NCBI GenBank assembly: GCA_937129145.1
Contig: CAKZMU010000086.1
Span: 1 to 64,000 of the forward strand
Length of the DNA: 64,000 nucleotides
Reading direction: 5' to 3'
Source of the DNA: an uncultured Lacinutrix sp.
GTDB lineage: Bacteria > Bacteroidota > Bacteroidia > Flavobacteriales > Flavobacteriaceae
In this document: positions 54,483-62,698 of the stretch, one piece after another
Layout: every line of letters begins with the position of its first letter
Position numbering within the stretch: position 1 is the first letter of the stretch
Program-made: the position numbers and the translations under genes
Notes under the pieces: model-generated
Told to the model about the DNA's origin: nothing
The model's input: only the letters and a program-made list of their open reading frames with translations
Database searches by the model: none

Positions 54483-54587
54483 ATGAATTATTCAAAATCA
54501 AAAAAACATGAACCAACTATAAAACAGTTTTGGTTAAAGAAAAAAGAGAGACTTCAGCATCAATTAAATCATCGTAAAATTTTTTAA
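54483..54587 (+). CDS. possible 34-residue basic peptide gene
   Basis: An ATG-started frame encodes 34 residues rich in Lys, His and Gln (MNYSKSKKHEPTIKQFW ...). It follows a promoter-like element and precedes the TPR/SCO cluster by 54 bases. There is no homologue I recognise. It could be a leader peptide or small protein, or chance in A/T-rich DNA. Apart from the promoter-like element at 54442, the rest of the gap shows nothing. Confidence 0.3.
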   Translation: MNYSKSKKHEPTIKQFWLKKKERLQHQLNHRKIF

Positions 54588-54641
54588 ACTTAAAATTTAA
54601 CTAGACAAACAAATACAATTAATAAATAAAATAAAGAAATC

Positions 54642-56369
54642 ATGAAAAAAATAATTTATGCAGCCGTAACCTTAATTGCCATTTTCGCATTATTCGCTTC
54701 ATTATTAAACTCAAATAAAAGCGAGCCTAAGCCTACAAAGCTTTTAGCTTATAATTTTGTAAAGTGTACACCTGCAAAATTTTTATTAGAAAATATTGAT
54801 ACTACACAGCAAATTTCCCCATTGTTTAATAACCTGGGAAATCTGCATTTTAAAATTTCTACTGAAAATGATAGAGTTCAAGCATTTTTTAACCAAGGTA
54901 TAAAACTCAGTTATGCATTTAACCATGCAGAATCTCATCGTTCTTTTATGGAAGCTGCCCGATTAGCGCCTGAAGTGGCGATGAATTATTGGGGACAAGC
55001 CTTTGCTTTAGGGCCAAATATAAATGATGCTCAACCTGATGATGCACGTAAGAAAAAATACAACGAAGCTATAGCAAAAGCAAGAGAATTAGCTTCAAGT
55101 GCGACACCAAAAGAGCAAGCTTTAATTAAAGCATTATCTGCAAGATATAGTGAAGACTTAAATAAAGATGTTGCCGAATTGAATATGGCGTACATGAAAG
55201 AAATGGAAAAAGTAGCTAAAACATATCCTAACGATGCTAACATTCAAATTTTATTTGCAGCTTCTGTTATGAATACTGTGCCTTGGAATTATTGGGATAA
55301 AGAAGGGAATCCATCACCAAACATAACTGAAGCTAAAACTGCTTTAGAAAAGGCAATGAAGTTAGAACCAGAAAACCCTGGAGGGCATCATTATTACATT
55401 CATATGGTAGAATTGCCTTATCCAGACCTTGGTGTTGAAAGTGCCGATAAATTAGCATCCTTAATGCCTGGAGCAGGTCATATTGTACACATGCCTTCTC
55501 ATATTTATATTCGAGTGGGTAGATACAAAGATGCTGTAAAAGTCAATCAAGCGGCCATATTGGCTGATGAAGATTATATCGCTCAGTGCTTTTCGCAAGG
55601 TTTATACCCTTTGGGTTATTATCCTCATAATATTCATTTTTTATGGTCTTCTGCTAGCTTGTTAGGAAGTAGCGAATTAGCTATTGATGCAGCTCAAAAA
55701 ACAGCTGAAAAAGTTCCAGCTGGAGAGTTTATTGATATGCCATTTTTACAAGATTTTGCCTCAACACCACTATTGGCATATACGAGATTTGGAAAATGGA
55801 ACGAAATTTTATCTATTCCAGCTCCAAATTCTAAAATCAAACACTTAAACCTTATTAGGCATTATGCTAGAGGTATTGCATTTGTTAGAAAAGGAAATAT
55901 TAATGATGCTCAAGAAGAATTAGATGCTATTCAAGCACTTAAAAATGACCCTGAATTGGAAAACTTAGTGGCAACAGCAAATAATTCATCTGCATCAATT
56001 GCATTAATAGCTTACGAAGTTGTTGCTGGTGAATTAGCTCAATTAAAAGGCGATTTACCAAAAGCCATTGAACATCTTGAAAATGCTGTAGAATACGAAG
56101 ATGCTTTAGTATATACTGAGCCTGCAGCATGGCATATTCCAACACGACAAAATTTAGGAGCAGCATTAATGCAAGCTAAAAAATATGAGAAAGCTGAAAG
56201 TATTTATAAGGAAGATTTATCTGTGTTAAGACAAAACGGTTGGTCGTTAATAGGCCTATATAATGCTTATATGGCACAAGGTAAATCACGTGAAGCCAAG
56301 AAAATTAAAAAGGAATTTAAGAAAGCTTGGGGAGATTCAGATATTACAATTACCAATTCAATTTTATAA
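54642..56369 (+). CDS. TPR protein of an uncharacterised secreted family
   Basis: The 575-residue protein has an N-terminal membrane anchor (about 5-25) and TPR repeats. Family blocks include FFNQGIKLSYAFNHAESHRSF, AMNYWGQAFALGPNIND, PGGHHYYIHMVE and HMPSHIYIRVGRYKDAVKVN. The conserved His-rich blocks (GHHYYIHMVE, HIVHMPSHIY) are unusual for plain TPR proteins and suggest a metal or ligand site. It leads a cluster with an SCO copper chaperone, a methyltransferase and a membrane protein. Confidence 0.82.
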   Translation: MKKIIYAAVTLIAIFALFASLLNSNKSEPKPTKLLAYNFVKCTPAKFLLENIDTTQQISPLFNNLGNLHFKISTENDRVQAFFNQGIKLSYAFNHAESHRSFMEAARLAPEVAMNYWGQAFALGPNINDAQPDDARKKKYNEAIAKARELASSATPKEQALIKALSARYSEDLNKDVAELNMAYMKEMEKVAKTYPNDANIQILFAASVMNTVPWNYWDKEGNPSPNITEAKTALEKAMKLEPENPGGHHYYIHMVELPYPDLGVESADKLASLMPGAGHIVHMPSHIYIRVGRYKDAVKVNQAAILADEDYIAQCFSQGLYPLGYYPHNIHFLWSSASLLGSSELAIDAAQKTAEKVPAGEFIDMPFLQDFASTPLLAYTRFGKWNEILSIPAPNSKIKHLNLIRHYARGIAFVRKGNINDAQEELDAIQALKNDPELENLVATANNSSASIALIAYEVVAGELAQLKGDLPKAIEHLENAVEYEDALVYTEPAAWHIPTRQNLGAALMQAKKYEKAESIYKEDLSVLRQNGWSLIGLYNAYMAQGKSREAKKIKKEFKKAWGDSDITITNSIL

Positions 56370-56380
56370 AATTATTTAAA

Positions 56381-57040
56381 ATGAAAACAAATAGAATCAT
56401 AAAGATAGTTCCAATTTTATTGCTTGCAGCTGTAGCTATATATATAACTTTGGCGTTCACTTATCTGTCTAAAAATAAAAGTTTACCAATATACAACCCT
56501 ATTGATTTAAACCCAGAATTGGTTGACGCAAGCTTAGGAAATATTAAAAAAAATCATATTGTTTCAAATTTTAAGCTCATCAATCAAAACGGAGAAATAA
56601 TTACAGAAAAAACATATAAAGACAAAATTTATGTGGTTGATTTCTTTTTTTCAAGCTGTCCAACGATTTGTCCAATTATGACAGATAATATGGCTAAAAT
56701 TCAAAACGAATTTTTAAATAATGATAAGATTATGATGTTGTCATTATCAGTAACGCCAGATATTGATAGTATTCCAAGGCTAAAATCTTATGCGCAAAGA
56801 AATGGTGTTATCGATTCTAAATGGAATGTTACCACAGGAGATAAAAAGCATATTTACGAATTGGCTCGTAAAAGCTATTTTGCGACTACTGATGAAGGTG
56901 ATGGTGGTTTGCAAGATTTTATTCATACTTCAAATTTTATTCTCATAGATGGAGATAAACAAATAAGAGGTATTTATGATGGTATTAAAGATGAAGAAAT
57001 CTTACGCTTGATTGATGATATCAATATTTTGAGCAATTAA
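56381..57040 (+). CDS. SCO1/SenC-family copper-chaperone thioredoxin-fold protein
   Basis: From the ATG at 56381 the protein has 219 residues; a longer frame from 56327 would overlap the TPR gene. It has one N-terminal membrane anchor and a thioredoxin-like domain with the copper-binding CxxxC in SSCPTICPIM and the distal His in DFIHTSNFILID. This is the complete SCO metal site. SCO proteins deliver copper to cytochrome oxidase; here no oxidase gene is adjacent. Confidence 0.9.
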   Translation: MKTNRIIKIVPILLLAAVAIYITLAFTYLSKNKSLPIYNPIDLNPELVDASLGNIKKNHIVSNFKLINQNGEIITEKTYKDKIYVVDFFFSSCPTICPIMTDNMAKIQNEFLNNDKIMMLSLSVTPDIDSIPRLKSYAQRNGVIDSKWNVTTGDKKHIYELARKSYFATTDEGDGGLQDFIHTSNFILIDGDKQIRGIYDGIKDEEILRLIDDINILSN

Positions 57041-57681
57041 TGGAACAAACAACTTTTAAGACCAATAAAATTCGAGGACCGATAAATTCATGGATTTTCA
57101 AAAACTTAGATGGTTACATGAATTTTCTTTTTAAAAAAGAAAAGAAAAAATTGTTTAAAAATCATCCAGATACTGTTGTCGAAATTGGTTCAGGCGCAGG
57201 TGCGAATATGAGATATTTAAGAGCAGGGACAAAGCTAATTGCCATAGAACCTAATGTTTTTATGCATAATAATCTTAAAAAGAACGCTATTAATCATGGA
57301 ATAAACCTAGAAATAAGAACATTAACTGGTGAATCTATTGATTTGCCAGATAATTCATGTGATTTTGTAATAAGTACACTAGTGCTTTGTACTGTAAGTA
57401 ATCCAGCAGAATGTATAAATCAAATTAAACGCATATTAAAACCTTCGGGAGTATTTGTTTTTATAGAACATGTAAAAGCTAGGGAAGGTTCAATATTATC
57501 ATACATTCAAAATATATTTCATAAACCGTGGCATTGGTTTTTTGAAGGATGCAATACGAATAGAAACATTGGCCAATTATTAAAATCTGGTGGGTTTAGA
57601 GTTTTAAAAATAGAACAATACAATTTGTATTCACCATTTATACCAATTACATCTCAAATTAGAGGTAAGGCTTTTAAATAA
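57040..57681 (+). CDS. SAM-dependent methyltransferase (type 11-like)
   Basis: The 213-residue protein has the class I methyltransferase start VVEIGSGAGANMRYL, an acidic IAIEPN at the end of strand 2, and the DFVISTLVLCTV block. It starts with a one-base TAATG overlap after the SCO gene, so they are coupled. The substrate is unknown; a small-molecule role is likely. Confidence 0.85.
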   Translation: MEQTTFKTNKIRGPINSWIFKNLDGYMNFLFKKEKKKLFKNHPDTVVEIGSGAGANMRYLRAGTKLIAIEPNVFMHNNLKKNAINHGINLEIRTLTGESIDLPDNSCDFVISTLVLCTVSNPAECINQIKRILKPSGVFVFIEHVKAREGSILSYIQNIFHKPWHWFFEGCNTNRNIGQLLKSGGFRVLKIEQYNLYSPFIPITSQIRGKAFK

Positions 57682-57699
57682 ACATTATAAAATAATATT

Positions 57700-58272
57700 A
57701 TGAAACACCTAGAATTTCAAAAGCTGAAACTTGAAATTTCAGTAAAAGCAAAAAAAGGAGTCGATTTTATTCTTGCAGCGTCCATTATATGGTTAGCTAT
57801 AGGGTTAATATGGCTAATTTCAGACACATCATCATATAACAAAAGTATTTTTACATTCATTGTAGGTTCTATATTGCTCCCATTAGCATTTGGTTTTTCT
57901 AAGTTGTTTAAAACCCAATGGAAAGTGATAAATAATCCGTTACAACCTTTAGGGCTTTGGTTAAACTTTGCGCAACTATTTTACTTCCCATTTTTGGTAT
58001 TTGTTTTGCTAAAATCACCAGACCATTTTATTATGACTTATGCTATAATTACTGGAGCACATTTGTTTCCTTATACTTGGTTTTATGATGATAATAGTTA
58101 TGCGATTATCGCTGGAGTTATTTCTGCATCAAGTCTAATACTAGGATTAAACGTTTCTTCGGAAGCTATGTTCTACATTCCGCTATTAGTTGCTTCTTTA
58201 TTATTAATCATGTTTGTAGTTTTATGGGTTTCAATACCAAAAATCACAAAAAATTGGAAAAATATATCATAA
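57700..58272 (+). CDS. DUF7010-like membrane protein
   Basis: The 190-residue protein has about six membrane segments, with a short basic N-terminal tail. GAHLFPYTWFYDDNSY in the fifth segment and LPLAFGFSKLFK fit DUF7010-type proteins as I remember them. It lies 18 bases after the methyltransferase gene and is the last gene of this cluster. The gap 58273-58416 has no gene. Confidence 0.65.
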   Translation: MKHLEFQKLKLEISVKAKKGVDFILAASIIWLAIGLIWLISDTSSYNKSIFTFIVGSILLPLAFGFSKLFKTQWKVINNPLQPLGLWLNFAQLFYFPFLVFVLLKSPDHFIMTYAIITGAHLFPYTWFYDDNSYAIIAGVISASSLILGLNVSSEAMFYIPLLVASLLLIMFVVLWVSIPKITKNWKNIS

Positions 58273-58416
58273 ATTAATAAAGACATTATGCATGGGGGCG
58301 CTATTCTAGGTTATGTGACCAAAAATAGGTTAACAAATCTGTTAAGTCATTTCTAATGCTTTTTGCATCCTTCAAAAAACAATGTAATACCCAATAAATA
58401 TTAAAAATTCACAAAC

Positions 58417-59412
58417 ATGAAACACATTTACTTAATCTACACATTTTGTATTTATATGTTGTTTACTACAATTGCTTCTAGTCAAATTAGTGCCTTAAGC
58501 GATGAGTTTAACAGCACAACTTTAGATGCATCTTGGAATTTATTTCAACCCCAATACTACCAAACTCCAATATCCATAAACAATGGCTTTATGGAAATGA
58601 ATCTTGATGATGCATTGTGTAACCAAACCTGTGTATGGTGGGTCGATATGAATGCTGGAATGATTTATAAAAATGTAACTGGTGATTTTGATGTGGTCAC
58701 CGCAGTTTATGCCAAACAAAAAAATAACCCAACACAAGATATTGATAGATGGACACAACTAGCAGGTTTAATAGCTAGAAACCCAGCGTCAACAAGCTCT
58801 GGAAACGAAAACTATGTGTTCAATGTTGCTGGAATACGTTTTGATAATCCGTCTATAGAGTTAAAATCAACTATCAATAATTTAAGTTCGGTAAGTGCAT
58901 TTACAAATAATATGTCTGGGACAGCAGCAGAGGTTAGAATAGTGAGAGAAGATGCTCTTTTTAGTCTATATTCAAGACCAATTGGGAGTTCAATCTGGGT
59001 TTTTAGAGGTAGTTATAATCGCCCAGATTTGCCAGCTACATTGCAAGTAGGGCTTATTGCTTATGTGTTTGATGCTTATCCTGGAAACCTCCTTGCACAA
59101 TTTGACTATATACGTTTTAGTGAAGTGCTAAATAATGATAAGATTGAACCTCATAAAAATGATATTTACATCTATCCAAATCCTGCCAGCAGTGAATTAA
59201 ATATTGAAATAAATGAGAGAGTGGTTCATGCGATTACTTTCAGTATTTATGATGCATTAGGAAAAAAAATCTTTGAAAAACCGTTAAGTTATTCAAACAA
59301 TACAATAGCAAAGTTGAATTTATCGACTTTAAATATTGCTGCTGGAACTTATTTTGTGAAATTGAAAATCGATGGGAGATATTCTGGTATTTACAAGTTG
59401 ATTAAAGATTAA
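58417..59412 (+). CDS. secreted protein with T9SS type A sorting domain
   Basis: The 331-residue protein has a signal peptide (ending IASSQI), a beta-sandwich domain starting LSDEFNSTTLDASWN, which resembles DUF1349/laminin-G-like carbohydrate-binding folds, and a C-terminal type IX sorting domain (about 250-331: IYPNPASSELNIEI, AAGTYFVKLKIDG). It should be exported across the outer membrane by the T9SS and held on or released from the surface. Substrate unknown, likely a polysaccharide. Confidence 0.87.
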   Translation: MKHIYLIYTFCIYMLFTTIASSQISALSDEFNSTTLDASWNLFQPQYYQTPISINNGFMEMNLDDALCNQTCVWWVDMNAGMIYKNVTGDFDVVTAVYAKQKNNPTQDIDRWTQLAGLIARNPASTSSGNENYVFNVAGIRFDNPSIELKSTINNLSSVSAFTNNMSGTAAEVRIVREDALFSLYSRPIGSSIWVFRGSYNRPDLPATLQVGLIAYVFDAYPGNLLAQFDYIRFSEVLNNDKIEPHKNDIYIYPNPASSELNIEINERVVHAITFSIYDALGKKIFEKPLSYSNNTIAKLNLSTLNIAAGTYFVKLKIDGRYSGIYKLIKD

Positions 59413-59429
59413 ATAATCATGAAAAAGAT

Positions 59430-59984
59430 ATGTATAATAAAATTCTAAGCTTAATATTTTTCTTGTTAAGTGTAGTCTTAATCTTAGTTTTTATGACTAA
59501 TCAAGATTTTTTTGATTGGGCTTTTAATAGACATCATAATAAATGGAGTTGGTATATAAGACCTTTGTTTTTAATTCCATTTTCTTACTTCGCTTATAAG
59601 CGAAATATGTTAGGAGTTTCAATTGTCATTTTTCTATTGCTAACAAGTATGTTCTGGTTTAGCGCGCCTAAGGTTTTAGATAAACAGGTAGAGAAGTTCT
59701 TGTTATTTGAAAAAGAATGGTTGCAAAGTACATGGAGTTTTACAAAGTTAATATCACTACTAGCAATTCCTGTTTCTCTTTTTTTATTAGCACTCGCTTT
59801 TTGGAAAAGAAGTTTATATCTGGGACTAGCTGTTATAATTTTAATGATTACTGGTAAAGTGATTTGGAGTTTGAAAAATGCTGGAGAGTCAAGTTTTGCT
59901 ATTATTTTACCAGGCACAATTGGTTTAATTATTTGTGTCCTTTTTATAATTATTGGGAATCGGAAATTGAGGCAAATAGATTAA
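59430..59984 (+). CDS. hypothetical five- to six-helix membrane protein
   Basis: The 184-residue protein is almost entirely hydrophobic segments with few charged loops; FWFSAPKVLDKQVEKFLLFEKEW in the middle is the only soluble-looking stretch. No family is recognised. It follows the T9SS gene by 17 bases. Confidence 0.6.
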   Translation: MYNKILSLIFFLLSVVLILVFMTNQDFFDWAFNRHHNKWSWYIRPLFLIPFSYFAYKRNMLGVSIVIFLLLTSMFWFSAPKVLDKQVEKFLLFEKEWLQSTWSFTKLISLLAIPVSLFLLALAFWKRSLYLGLAVIILMITGKVIWSLKNAGESSFAIILPGTIGLIICVLFIIIGNRKLRQID

Positions 59985-60016
59985 GCAACAATCAAATTAG
60001 TTTTTTGATTAGTAAT

Positions 60017-60859
60017 TTATTTTCTTAACTCCTTTTTATGAAGTTTTGCTGTATTAGTAAATTTATTTAAGGTGATTTTTGGGTCATCATAAATATAAAT
60101 CTCACCACTTCCTGAAACATCTATAAACAATTCTTCGGTAACATTAACCGCTACGTCACTGTTATCTTCAGAAAGTATTTCGCAGTTTAAGGATACTAAT
60201 TCTTTGCCTACAAGATTTGCTGAGTTACTTGCCCTAACTTTTAATATGTCCAGATTGCCACGAACCTTTGCATCGGTTCTTTGATACATGTCTATTAACA
60301 TTCTATCGGCATTTATTAGAGCGTCTAATTTACTGTTTTCGCTTAGTTCAAACTTAGTTTCGTTAGAGGTGACATTAAGTTTTACTCTTGCTCTATCAGT
60401 ACTGGTAAGGTTAAAAGTTTGCGATTTAATATTTAAAAAGACTTTAGAGGCACCACTACTGTTAACTGAGATATCATCTAAGTCTATAGAAGTTAAAGAA
60501 CTAATTTCACCATCATCAACAGTTTCAATTTCCTTTAATGACGTGGTGTATATAACTTTTATGCTGAGTTTTTTGCTTGAAGTAATTCTTTTAGTTGTTT
60601 TAAAACTCAATGTGCTATCTGCTACGCTAAATTGGATAACGTCGTGTAGATTATCATCTGCTTCAATAAATACTGATGCCTTTTCACCTTCAATAATATC
60701 TATGAAAAAATTTTCCCCAACCGAAATTTTATTGAAAGAACTTATTGGTGTTTCTTGTGTCGTCACATTTTTATTACCTTTTATTCGCTCTTTCTTTTGG
60801 GCCTGAGTGAGAGTGCTTATAAGTAAAATAAAAGTAAGTAGTAATCCTTTTTTAAGCAT
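60017..60859 (-). CDS. DUF2807 (head GIN domain) exported protein
   Basis: The protein has 280 residues from the ATG at 60859 (MLKKGLLLTFILL); codons to 60919 are upstream noise. It has a signal peptide (ending LTQAQK) and a right-handed beta-helix-like DUF2807 domain, starting SSFNKISVGENFFIDII and running through short repeats of about 20 residues (SSGASKVFLNI, SNSANLVGKEL, SGSGEIYIYDDP). It is a paralogue of the gene at 61879 but with fewer TSGSD repeats. Role unknown. Confidence 0.85.
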   Translation of the reverse strand: MLKKGLLLTFILLISTLTQAQKKERIKGNKNVTTQETPISSFNKISVGENFFIDIIEGEKASVFIEADDNLHDVIQFSVADSTLSFKTTKRITSSKKLSIKVIYTTSLKEIETVDDGEISSLTSIDLDDISVNSSGASKVFLNIKSQTFNLTSTDRARVKLNVTSNETKFELSENSKLDALINADRMLIDMYQRTDAKVRGNLDILKVRASNSANLVGKELVSLNCEILSEDNSDVAVNVTEELFIDVSGSGEIYIYDDPKITLNKFTNTAKLHKKELRK

Positions 60860-60880
60860 TATAATCAATTTTGTATATAA

Positions 60881-60888
60881 CAAATATA
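60881..60888 (-). promoter_or_regulatory. -7 element TATATTTG of the DUF2807 gene
   Basis: On the minus strand TATATTTG fits the consensus and lies 21 bases before the ATG at 60859. No clear -33. Confidence 0.45.
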
Positions 60889-60997
60889 GCAAAAACCATC
60901 CCAATGTTATTTTTAGCACTGGAATGGTTAAACATGATTGATTAGCATACTCCTTTAAAAGAGTATATTTTTGATTGGTTTAATGTTTATTAACTTA

Positions 60998-61861
60998 TTA
61001 ATGTATAGCTGCTTTTAATGTGTTTTCTATTCTTGGCGCATGACTTGAACCCATAGTTACAAACACAGTTTTATTTTTGTCTATCTGTTCTAAAATGATA
61101 TTAATCATATGTTCGTCTCTTGCCAAATTTGAGCTATTCCAAATATCTTGAAAATACCCTGGCCAGCCATATCCACTATTGTATGTTCTCCAATCTATAT
61201 TCGGAAAATCTTCCTGCCAAATATTATCAATATCTTCCCAAGATGTAATGGTGTTTTTCAAATAATTATAATCTGTTCTCTCATTAATTAATTTCTGAAG
61301 CTTATCTTCAGGATTGTCCAAGCGTTCTTTGATTGGAATGCCAAAAAAGGGACGTAGTGAATAAAACATAGCTAATTCTTTAGCAGAATGCTTCTTTATT
61401 AACAGCTCAATTTCATCTTTTCTTGTGGGTTCCCAAGTATATAAATCTACATTATCCTTTTTCGCAAGATGTGTTGTTAATCCACTTTCACCATAGCTTG
61501 TTATAGGATCCTGTAGCCATTTAAAGAAAAACCCCATACGTCCTTCTACTAAAGCAAAATCAGGTTTATTAGTATTCCAATAACTTCTTATAGAATCAAA
61601 CTGCGCATTAGTTTTATCTTTTGTATGTTCTATACCCATTACAATAACTTGACCTTTGTTTTTTGACTTAACTGTGTATATATAAGGTCTTCGATGTTCG
61701 CCTACAACTTTCATATAACTTTTCATGTCAACTACTGGAACTTCAAGTGTATATTGCTTTTGAGTTTTATAAAACGATGGCGATTTCCATAGAATATTAA
61801 AATAAAATAGTAGTAGTACTAGTCCTGTAAAAACTAGAACGGACTTAATAATTTTTTTCAT
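60998..61861 (-). CDS. TraB/GumN (Tiki)-like exported protein
   Basis: The 287-residue protein has one N-terminal membrane anchor and conserved blocks of the Tiki/TraB/EreA-like superfamily: VMGIEHTKDKTNAQFDSI, ALVEGRMG near residue 105 and a C-terminal RDEHMINIILE ... VTMGSSHAPRIE. The paired His/Glu blocks would bind metal for a hydrolase reaction. It sits between two DUF2807 genes, on the same strand and 17 bases downstream of the second. Substrate unknown. Confidence 0.75.
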   Translation of the reverse strand: MKKIIKSVLVFTGLVLLLFYFNILWKSPSFYKTQKQYTLEVPVVDMKSYMKVVGEHRRPYIYTVKSKNKGQVIVMGIEHTKDKTNAQFDSIRSYWNTNKPDFALVEGRMGFFFKWLQDPITSYGESGLTTHLAKKDNVDLYTWEPTRKDEIELLIKKHSAKELAMFYSLRPFFGIPIKERLDNPEDKLQKLINERTDYNYLKNTITSWEDIDNIWQEDFPNIDWRTYNSGYGWPGYFQDIWNSSNLARDEHMINIILEQIDKNKTVFVTMGSSHAPRIENTLKAAIH

Positions 61862-61878
61862 TGTTTAAAATTTGGTGT

Positions 61879-62604
61879 CTAGTGTTTACGAACACTACCA
61901 GAAACACCATCTTTTTTGGTTACTTTTTCAGGATTTCCGTAGTATTTAATGTCTGCGCCACTGGTTGCTTTTGCGTATAATTCTTGCGAAGTATTTACAG
62001 TAATATCTGCACCACTTGTAGCTGTTGCTTCACTAATTTTTGCTTTTAAGTCGCCTGCTTTTATATCGCTACCACTTGTGGCACTTGCAAATAGCTTATT
62101 GGTTGTTCCTGAAACTCTTAGGTCACTTCCACTTGTAGAGCTACAATCTACTACTTGTGCGTTAACGTCTAGCTCCATATCGCTACCGCTTGTTGTAGAT
62201 AACTCTAAATTATCAGCTGTAATGATGTTGGTTGAATAGACATCACTTCCGCTGGTAGCTGTAATTTTTGAAATGTCTTTAAAACTCAACATTACTTTTT
62301 TTGCTTTTGAGTAGCTAATGTTCTCTTTGGTCGTAATACGTAACACACCATTTTCTACTTCGGTAACAATAATGTCGTGTAAGTTTTCGTCTGCTTCAAC
62401 GGTTAAACTTACGTCGTCGCTTTGTGTTAAATACACATCCATTCCTCGACTTACTCTAATTTCGCTAAAGTCTTCGTTAAGCATGCGCTCAACAGTTTCA
62501 ACGTCTCCATTGCCTCTTACGCCAAAGCCTCCAAAGTCGAAATTGCACGACACCAACAATAAACTGGCAATTAGGGCTGTGATAAATTTTGATATAGTTG
62601 TCAT
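61879..62604 (-). CDS. DUF2807 lipoprotein with TSGSD repeats
   Basis: The 241-residue lipoprotein (signal ending LLVSC) has an initial module FSEIRVSRGMDVYLTQSDD and then six repeats of about 18-20 residues, each containing TSGSD or TSGAD, ending with SGADIKYYGNPEKV. This is the usual head-GIN repeat pattern, a small beta-helix. It lies between the PspC-domain gene and the Tiki-like gene, all on the minus strand. Confidence 0.88.
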   Translation of the reverse strand: MTTISKFITALIASLLLVSCNFDFGGFGVRGNGDVETVERMLNEDFSEIRVSRGMDVYLTQSDDVSLTVEADENLHDIIVTEVENGVLRITTKENISYSKAKKVMLSFKDISKITATSGSDVYSTNIITADNLELSTTSGSDMELDVNAQVVDCSSTSGSDLRVSGTTNKLFASATSGSDIKAGDLKAKISEATATSGADITVNTSQELYAKATSGADIKYYGNPEKVTKKDGVSGSVRKH

Positions 62605-62698
62605 AATTTGATTGATTTTATATTTTTGTAAATATCTATGTTATTAAATGCTCTACAATTTGTTTTTGACTGAATTGTAGAATATTGTTTCTGAACTG

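Noticed and set aside
60860..60919. Longer DUF2807 start at 60919
   Set aside because: A proper signal peptide begins at MLKKGLLL (60859), and the promoter-like element lies within the longer version.
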